DNA from: Polytrichum commune
Taxonomy: Eukaryota > Streptophyta > Polytrichopsida > Polytrichales > Polytrichaceae
Reading direction: 5' to 3'
Assembly (NCBI GenBank): GCA_950295325.1
Contig: OX485808.1
Span: 622,501-686,500, forward strand
Length of the DNA stretch: 64,000 nucleotides
Shown: positions 57,547 to 64,000 of the stretch, one piece after another
Layout: each line of letters opens with the position of its first letter
How positions within the stretch are numbered: position 1 is the stretch's first letter
Notes under the pieces: model-generated
The model's database searches: none
What the model was told of the DNA's origin: nothing
Seen by the model: the letters and a program-made list of their open reading frames with translations, nothing else
Translations under genes and position numbers: made by a program

Positions 57547-57550
57547 TAAT

Positions 57551-57568
57551 TGGCGACCATCGGGGGAT
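57551..57568 (+). promoter_or_regulatory. Primer-binding-site-like sequence, opposite to the polyprotein
   Basis: TGGCGACCATCGGGGGAT starts four bases after the CA that borders the LTR. Its TGG start, distance from an LTR end and GGGGGA ending match the usual form of gypsy primer-binding sites on the plus strand, whereas the polyprotein here is on the minus strand, where a polypurine tract is expected. No polypurine tract is visible. Confidence 0.4.
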
Positions 57569-57607
57569 GAATCCAAACATCTCTTGCTCCAAGGGTAAGT
57601 TGCCTAG

Positions 57608-60600
57608 TCAAGCTCGGTACTCCTTACATCTACTTCCCGATGTACGGGTAGGAAAGAGCTCACCATTCAACGTTTCCAATTGAATTGAATTATTAGGAAA
57701 GACCTCATAGACAAGGTAAGGTCCTAACCATACCGCATTGAATTTCGCCGGAAATTCAAGCTTTCGTGCGTCTTGAATCATGACCATCATTCCCGGTGTT
57801 AGGGCCCTTCTCTTATGTCGTTTGTCGAAAGTAATCTTTCTCCTTCTTTGGATTGCCTCAATATGTTGAGCCGCCATTCTCCTCCCTTCGTCAAGTGCTT
57901 CCAAATCGGTTAGTCGATTTCGTAAGGATTGACTTTCGGTAAGTCTCGTACTCACGGCCACCCTAAGTGACTCGACTTCATATTCGATTGGTAGTGTCGC
58001 TTCAAGACCATAGACTAAGGAAAATGGTGTAGCACGCGTAGTTACCTTATAGGTTGTACGGTATGCCCAAAGTGCCGCCGTTAGTTTCGTATCCCAATCC
58101 CGCTTCGAGTCTATAACCGTCTTGCGTAGTACACTCACCAAAATTCCGTTAACCCTTTCCGTTTGTCCATTGGTTTGTGGGTGGTAGGGAGTAGTCTTCC
58201 GGTGATCAATTTTAAATTTCTCTGTCATCTCTCGAATCAAGTCATTCAAAAAGTGAGTACCCCTATCGCTTACTAGGATCTTCGGCACCCCGAACCGCGA
58301 AATTATGTTTTCGTACATAAATGTTGCCGCGTGTTCCGCCGTGTCGGTCTTCACCGCTTTGGCTTCCGCCCACTTGGTGAGGTACTCGGTTGCCACCACA
58401 ATATATTTCATTCCTTTTGAAGATTGGGGATGGACCTCACCCACATAGTCGATGCCCCATTTTTCGAAAGGAATTAAGGGTAATGATACATGTAAAGGCA
58501 TCTCCATTCTAAGGTCGTCTCGGGCATACCGTTGGCAAGCGTCGCATTTCCTTACATAGTCATGGGCGTCCTTAAATAGTGTAGGCCAAAAGTAGCCCGC
58601 TCTAAGTATTTTTTGCCCGGTGAGTTGACCCGAGAAGTGACCGCCGCAAGCGCTATCGTGGCAAGCGATTAAAATCGCTTCAACCTCCGTTTTTGACACG
58701 CATCGTCGTAAAATACCATCGGACCCCCTTCTAAACAACCTATGGCCCACTACAACAAATTGCCTACTATTTACCCTCACCTTCCTTCTCTCTTCTTTTG
58801 TCCACTCTTTGGGCAACTTGTGGGTTGTTAGAAATTCCACTATGCCCGCATACCACGCCGGTGTAGAAGTGACCACAAAGAGGCTATCATCTACTAACAT
58901 ATCATTTACCGGATTTTTTCCTATCTCCTCCGACAACCTAGACAAGTGGTCCGCTTGTAAATGCATACGACCCGGTTTATATTCCACCGCGTAGTCGAAT
59001 TCTTCTAATAACAAAACCCACCTAGCTAACCTACCACTTAACTCAGCCTTGTTAATTAGATACTTGATAGCCATGTGGTCAACAAAAAATACAACCGGGT
59101 TGCACATGAGGTAATGCCTAAACTTTTTAACGGAAAACACCATGGCTAGGCACTCCCTCTCCGTTGTAGAGTAGTTTCTTTCGGCGGGGGTCAATTGCTT
59201 ACTCGCATAAGCTATAGGTTGATCCTTCTCTTTTTCTCCCGTTGCTTGACAAAGCGCACTCCCTATTGCCACATTACTAGCATCACAATAGACGTGAAAA
59301 GGTTTACCCCAATTGGGTGGTATCAACACCGGATAGGTGCTCAACCTATCCCGCAATTCCTCAAAGGCTTTTTGACAAGCATCCGTCCACTCGAATTTGA
59401 CATCCTTTTTGAGCAAATGGGTAATGGGCACCGCTATCTTTGAAAAATTAGGAATAAGTTCCCGGTACCATCCCACATGTCCTAACAACTTAGAGATCCC
59501 CTTGGAATTGGTTGGAGTTGCCAAGTCGCTTATGGCCGCAATCTTATCCGGATCGGGTTCTCTACCTTTCTCACTAACAACATAACCCAACAACACTCCC
59601 TTATTCACTCCCAAAAATGTCTTATCCGGGTTCAATGCTAACCTCATCTTCCTACACCTAACCAATGCCTCCCTAACACAATGTAGGTGATCATCCACAT
59701 ACCGCCAATCCGCTTCCGACACATGTGCTTGCTCCTCTTTGTTCCGATACCAATCGGAAGGCACATTGGGGTAATCTTTCACATCTTGACCTACAACTAT
59801 CCCCGTAGACGTGGTCTTGAAATGTAAAGGCTCCTCCAATTTCGATGACTTAATAATCACATCCTCCTCTTGAGTCCCATCTACATGAATTAAACTAACC
59901 TCACCCTCTTCCACGTCATCTACCCAAGGTGTTAACCCACCGCTAATCCACTCTTCCTCGGTGAGCACCTCACATGGCTCCAACAATGAGCCCTCTCCTA
60001 AACTAACACTAGGAAATTCACTCCCTAAGCCTACTTGGTGAAATGTAACCATTACATCAACCTCGGACTCGGGGTACTCCCTTAGCCATTGGGCATAATC
60101 CCCATTATCCCCATAATTGTAAAAATTAGGACCTAGACTTCCCGAGCCCGAATCTATAACAACCCTTTGACCTTCGGGATGGACGACTCCCACCAATGCC
60201 TTGCCAATCTCATTCTCGTTTAAGTCATCAATTTCCTTCTCCAATGGCAAATACATCTCCTTCTTCATCCATCCTTCTAATGAACCAATGGACACTATGA
60301 CCCTATTACCCTCCGGACCATAAGTGATGGATGGTTTAGGTCCACCCCAATTGACCATAGCATTCGCCATCCGCAACCAAGGCCTACCTAGCAAAATGGG
60401 GAAGGTGTCCTTGTTGGAGTGCATTTTAATGACATGGAAGGTGACCAAGTACTCCTCACCTCCCGTAGTCATTCTACAATCCTTGATCATCCCCAAAGGC
60501 GTAGTCGAACTTTGATTTGCCATATTTATGACCAAAGGTGAAGGCCCCGTGAATCCAAGTCCCAATTTTTTCATAGTATCCTCCGGTAGTATATTTAGAC

Positions 60601-63166
60601 TACTCCCTCCGTCGACTAGCACATTAGGAACCACCTTATCTACTATAACAACTTCTATTTCTATAGCTTTCACGTCTCTTCCACCTTGTGATTGGATCCT
60701 AGCGGCTATTTTAGCTTTCACCTTCCTCATCCTCTTGTGTACCGGCATTCCCTCCTTTAATGTTTTCCTTGCCGTGGGTGAAATTTCCAATAGTTGGCCG
60801 AAAGTAATATCCGCCTTGAGTGTACTAAGGTCCGCCCACAAGTCGTACCCGGTAGATCTTTCCACCTTAGAATTACCCACTACGTCGAATTCGTCTACGG
60901 GAACCCCCGGTCCTTCCCATTCACCCACATCGCTATTATCCAAGTCATGTACCGCATTAGTCCTCTCCCTATCTTGTAAAATTATATTTTCCCTCTCCAC
61001 ATCCTTAGTAGCTCTTCTAGCTACCCTATCCAACTCGGAGAGATTAATCTCTTCATCCGAAGAGTAATTTCCTTGCTCTCCTATTCCTACCTCCAACGGG
61101 GCATCCCCTCTCCTAGCCCTAGTAGTTACCGCTAGTGCAGGTGCTTCTTCAACCACACCCTTACCCTTCACTAACTCATATGTAATAGCATTGGTGTGAG
61201 GAGGCCATTGACTTTGCTCCTCTCCAATTCTCGTTGGGAGAGGAAGCATGTCATCACATGTGGCCTCCAACACTCCATCCATGAACCTAACATCTTGGGA
61301 GTTAGATGGTCCCGGATCCGTTGGAGGCGCTTGTCTCCCGTTACTACCATTAGGTGGAACTCCTTGTCTATTTTGTATTGGAATGTAACCGGTTGTAGTT
61401 TGCAAGCCCGCCGGTGGATGAAAAGTTTGCCTAGCATTACTATGGTCATAGTATAAGTTAGGTGGCCTAAGTTCATTGGCCGGTACTCCTTGTGGCCTAG
61501 CACCTCGCATATTATCCCTTGCTTGTTGTTGTGGATTAGCCACCGGGTAAGGGACATTAATTATTTTGTCCGGTTGGCGACACGTATCCGAGGGATGACT
61601 TCCTCCACAATTGCTACAATTAAACTCTTGACCTTCGGACCAACATTGTCCTTGAGCGTGCCACCTTCCACAAAAGGGATGAAATTCCTTCTTCTCTAAA
61701 TTTTGGCCACCTTGCCCTCTAGGTTGTGGTCCTCTATTGCTTCCATTTCCATAGTGAGGTGGCGCTTGACCTCGTTGATTTTGTTGAGGTGGGTTACCGT
61801 TTCCTCTTTGGTCACGGTTTTGTCCACTTCTACAAAATTGACGCGTGTGGCCCGGTTGGCCACATTGGACACACCATAATCCGGAAGAATGCCTACCCGA
61901 CTCAACCGGGGGTGGAGGCCCCGGTTGTTGACTCCGGATCATTAATGACATTTGATCCGTGAGGCTTTGCATTTGTTTTATCATAGCCTCTTGGAATCCT
62001 AGTTGGCTAGCACCTAGTCTTCTCTCAACCTCCTCCAAGTGTGGATCCGTTCTAGGGGCCGGTAGTGCCAAAAGAGGTGCCGGTTCCCTAACCGCTAAAG
62101 GTCGGGGACCGGTGTCCACAATGGCATATGGAATTTGGTTCTCATACTTAGCGGGTTCTACCGCTACCACCCTAGGGCGTATGGGGATGAATTGTGGGAT
62201 CAATTCATCCTCCCTTCTCCATAGCCTTTCGTGATCTTTATCCAAGTTTTCAATATCTCTAGCCGCACGCTTGGCATCCGCCAAGGTCAAGGGATTCCTT
62301 TCTAGAACACCCCTAATAGTTCCGGACTTAAAAAACCCTTGAATGAAAAATTGCTTTAGCGTGTCGTCGTTGAGCATGGTACCCACAAATCTAGTGCACA
62401 CTAAATCAAACCTCCTAATGTAAGCCGAAATTTCTTCCTCCCTTCCTTGCTTCAATGACGACAATGCCCTTAATGCGGTACTTTGACCCACTTCCGGCCT
62501 AAATTCGTTAAGAAACTCCCTTTGTAATTGTTCCCATCCCCTAAAATGTCCCTCGGCATGATCCCGATACCATTCATAGGCTTCCCCCTCTAGAGTGGTA
62601 GGAAACCACACTAACCAATAACCCGGGTCGGTTATGAGGAAGCTAGCCAACCGTTCGATATACCGTTCCATGTGCCGAGAGGGGTCCTCATCCTTGGTCC
62701 CATAAAATTTAGGGAGATGAGATGGCATATCCATCGCCGCTAAATTTTGTGGAACCACAATTGGTAGGCCTCTTGGCCTAACCAATGGGTCTATTGGAGG
62801 TATAGGAGGTATGGGCGGAATTGGGGGTATGGGTGGTGGATCCATCCCCCGTTCCTCGGCCATGGTGACCGGTGAACTATTCAACAATCCCCTATCAACT
62901 TCTACCGGGAATTCTTCTCTAAGTGTGTAATTTTCCGAAGAAGTTTCACCACTCAATTTGGAGGGAGTGATCTCCTCTTCAAGTTGAGCTCCAAGTTCTA
63001 AGGTGTCTAGAATTGACCTAGTCCTAGGTTCGACGTTCAAACAACTCTCTATTCTAACATTATCTTGTTCTAATCTATCACTGATTTTAGAGGACCGCCT
63101 CTTTCGAGTAGATTTCTCTAGTCCTACTATCAAACTTGGTTTTTGTGAGCGAGTCCTACCTTGCAT
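57608..63166 (-). CDS. Ty3/gypsy Gag-Pol polyprotein with in-frame RT deletion
   Basis: One open frame of 1,852 codons. In order: retrotransposon Gag core (about residues 140-320, with GEAYEWYRDH and LNEFRPEVG); a C-x2-C-x4-H-x4-C zinc knuckle (CVQCGQPGHTRQFC, about 434) and a second Cys/His cluster (CSNCGGSHPSDTC); aspartic protease (VDGGSSLNIL, about 849); a reverse transcriptase reduced to its C-terminal part, starting around YVDDHLHCVRE (about 1156) and LGYVVSEKG; RNase H (PFHVYCDAS, about 1290); integrase HHCC finger (about 1500), core Asp in WGIDYVGE, Asp in SDRGTHF and Glu in NGQTERVN; and a GPY-like C terminus (WLGPYLVYEV). The fingers and most of the palm of RT are absent, yet the frame stays open, so the copy is not autonomous but could still supply Gag, protease and integrase. 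The Pol C terminus ends about 60 bp from the LTR, as expected. Confidence 0.9.
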   Translation of the reverse strand: MQGRTRSQKPSLIVGLEKSTRKRRSSKISDRLEQDNVRIESCLNVEPRTRSILDTLELGAQLEEEITPSKLSGETSSENYTLREEFPVEVDRGLLNSSPVTMAEERGMDPPPIPPIPPIPPIPPIDPLVRPRGLPIVVPQNLAAMDMPSHLPKFYGTKDEDPSRHMERYIERLASFLITDPGYWLVWFPTTLEGEAYEWYRDHAEGHFRGWEQLQREFLNEFRPEVGQSTALRALSSLKQGREEEISAYIRRFDLVCTRFVGTMLNDDTLKQFFIQGFFKSGTIRGVLERNPLTLADAKRAARDIENLDKDHERLWRREDELIPQFIPIRPRVVAVEPAKYENQIPYAIVDTGPRPLAVREPAPLLALPAPRTDPHLEEVERRLGASQLGFQEAMIKQMQSLTDQMSLMIRSQQPGPPPPVESGRHSSGLWCVQCGQPGHTRQFCRSGQNRDQRGNGNPPQQNQRGQAPPHYGNGSNRGPQPRGQGGQNLEKKEFHPFCGRWHAQGQCWSEGQEFNCSNCGGSHPSDTCRQPDKIINVPYPVANPQQQARDNMRGARPQGVPANELRPPNLYYDHSNARQTFHPPAGLQTTTGYIPIQNRQGVPPNGSNGRQAPPTDPGPSNSQDVRFMDGVLEATCDDMLPLPTRIGEEQSQWPPHTNAITYELVKGKGVVEEAPALAVTTRARRGDAPLEVGIGEQGNYSSDEEINLSELDRVARRATKDVERENIILQDRERTNAVHDLDNSDVGEWEGPGVPVDEFDVVGNSKVERSTGYDLWADLSTLKADITFGQLLEISPTARKTLKEGMPVHKRMRKVKAKIAARIQSQGGRDVKAIEIEVVIVDKVVPNVLVDGGSSLNILPEDTMKKLGLGFTGPSPLVINMANQSSTTPLGMIKDCRMTTGGEEYLVTFHVIKMHSNKDTFPILLGRPWLRMANAMVNWGGPKPSITYGPEGNRVIVSIGSLEGWMKKEMYLPLEKEIDDLNENEIGKALVGVVHPEGQRVVIDSGSGSLGPNFYNYGDNGDYAQWLREYPESEVDVMVTFHQVGLGSEFPSVSLGEGSLLEPCEVLTEEEWISGGLTPWVDDVEEGEVSLIHVDGTQEEDVIIKSSKLEEPLHFKTTSTGIVVGQDVKDYPNVPSDWYRNKEEQAHVSEADWRYVDDHLHCVREALVRCRKMRLALNPDKTFLGVNKGVLLGYVVSEKGREPDPDKIAAISDLATPTNSKGISKLLGHVGWYRELIPNFSKIAVPITHLLKKDVKFEWTDACQKAFEELRDRLSTYPVLIPPNWGKPFHVYCDASNVAIGSALCQATGEKEKDQPIAYASKQLTPAERNYSTTERECLAMVFSVKKFRHYLMCNPVVFFVDHMAIKYLINKAELSGRLARWVLLLEEFDYAVEYKPGRMHLQADHLSRLSEEIGKNPVNDMLVDDSLFVVTSTPAWYAGIVEFLTTHKLPKEWTKEERRKVRVNSRQFVVVGHRLFRRGSDGILRRCVSKTEVEAILIACHDSACGGHFSGQLTGQKILRAGYFWPTLFKDAHDYVRKCDACQRYARDDLRMEMPLHVSLPLIPFEKWGIDYVGEVHPQSSKGMKYIVVATEYLTKWAEAKAVKTDTAEHAATFMYENIISRFGVPKILVSDRGTHFLNDLIREMTEKFKIDHRKTTPYHPQTNGQTERVNGILVSVLRKTVIDSKRDWDTKLTAALWAYRTTYKVTTRATPFSLVYGLEATLPIEYEVESLRVAVSTRLTESQSLRNRLTDLEALDEGRRMAAQHIEAIQRRRKITFDKRHKRRALTPGMMVMIQDARKLEFPAKFNAVWLGPYLVYEVFPNNSIQLETLNGELFPTRTSGSRCKEYRA

Positions 63167-64000
63167 TCCATAAGAATCGATCGACCCTCACTTGACCACA
63201 CATAATCCTAGCAATTCCCCTCTTAATATTTTCACTTGTCTTGGTGTGGTTATAATTTTTTTAGGAGGTGAGGAAAAGAACCTACAAGCCCACTTAGGTG
63301 AAAGAATCCCAATAGGGGATAGGCATGTTCATGTTAATTTTTTGGTTAAGTCGGAGCATCACCTCCGCACCTTCCCGCAAATTAACACTCACCACAATAC
63401 CGATTGTGAGGGGGTGACCTTCCGAGTAGATTATGTTAAAAGTCGAGGCTTCACCCTTCAACTTCTCACACCATCCACAATTCGGGAATTACCCTCTACA
63501 ACGGATAACAACAATCACGAGTACAAAAGGCATTCCTTAATTAGTTAATGAGTTCACTTTGAAGAAATAAACATACCTTGAGCAATCGCATCCCCCTGTG
63601 AGTTAGCACTCCCCTCAATCGTGACTCAATGTAACAACACCATAAACTTTGTGAAATATTAATTTAATCTAGAGCATGAAATGACAACTCCCAAAACTTT
63701 GAGACTCACCCCGAGGTGAGTGTCAAAGTTCAATGTCCTAAGGTGAATTTACCCTCTAATGTTTTAATGAGCTACTCGGTTATAGGTTCCTTTTAAGTTC
63801 TTAGCAAATCCCCAAAAAGGTTGAGGACGTACCTTCGCCGCGCTCCTTCCTCAAAAATGAATTTGCGTAATTGACAATGCAATTCATTCCAAGGAATAGT
63901 TGAAATACAATGAATTCAAATGTAACCCAAAGAGAGAATACTTACCGAGTTTCGGGTGCTCCTTCCCTTCTCTCAAGTTTGTGTCTCCAATTTTTCCTAG
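63167..64000 (-). other. Probable 5' leader of the gypsy element
   Basis: Upstream of the polyprotein ATG on the minus strand. No primer-binding site or LTR end is seen before the window ends, so the leader must be longer than about 830 bp. Donor-like sites on the minus strand (CAAG/GTATGT near 63575, CTCG/GTAAGT near 63945) hint at a spliced leader. The 118-codon plus frame at 63192 has no features. Confidence 0.4.

Noticed and set aside
60528-61067. 179-codon plus-strand frame inside the gypsy region
   Set aside because: It is the antisense shadow of the Gag-Pol frame and has no features of its own.

Overview
The window looks like repeat-rich nuclear DNA of a land plant or close streptophyte relative. 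Evidence: plant-type telomere motifs (TTTAGGG) at 47.3 and 51.4 kb, many GT-AG introns, a plant-style MLKL-like kinase, a Ty3/gypsy polyprotein, MULE- and pogo-type transposases and several MITE-like families. I cannot name the species from sequence alone; a repeat-rich non-seed plant or charophyte is my best guess. There are no rRNA genes, intact tRNA genes, operons or CRISPR arrays.

Layout. 1-1.6 kb: 5' part of a kinase gene on the minus strand that runs off the left edge. 1.6-12.6 kb: non-coding DNA with paired dispersed repeats, a MITE and a TIR element (10.1-11.3 kb) whose near-identical second copy lies inverted at 48.9-49.9 kb. 12.7-16.1 kb: a 3.4 kb insertion with TG...CA ends and an exact 5-bp target duplication (solo LTR or LARD-like). 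16.5-20.7 kb: a MITE, then a decayed intron-containing MULE transposase gene. 20.7-24.9 kb: a strongly C/A-biased block with a LINE ORF1-like reading frame, ending at a perfect 21-bp-stem hairpin. 25-26.9 kb: an element with 18-bp perfect TIRs. 28.1-30.9 kb: a foldback-like element whose inverted ends carry minisatellites and TATA modules; two related modules lie at 31.7 and 39.2 kb.

34.2-38.6 kb (minus) holds the most interesting gene: five exons joined by four phase-0 GT-AG introns, encoding a protein of about 1,208 codons whose C terminus is a HECT-type ubiquitin ligase domain, interrupted by a single TAG. A 99-aa F-box-like ORF lies upstream on the same strand (40.9-41.2 kb).

41.8-49.9 kb: MITE-like elements, a 5'-truncated pogo/Tigger element (43.5-45.9 kb) containing a 618-bp foldback element with 13 hairpin repeats, a dispersed repeat with small ORFs, and the second TIR-element copy. 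50.9-54.9 kb: a long hairpin repeat, interstitial telomere tracts and more MITE-like copies. 54.9-56.1 kb: a GC-rich reading frame of unknown nature. 56.1-64 kb: a gypsy element (minus) with an LTR and a 1,852-aa open polyprotein that has lost most of its reverse transcriptase in frame, and an oppositely oriented primer-binding-site-like sequence next to the LTR.

Most of the window is therefore transposon-derived. The only sequences I would treat as candidate host genes are the kinase, the HECT-like gene, the F-box-like ORF and, weakly, the 55-kb frame.
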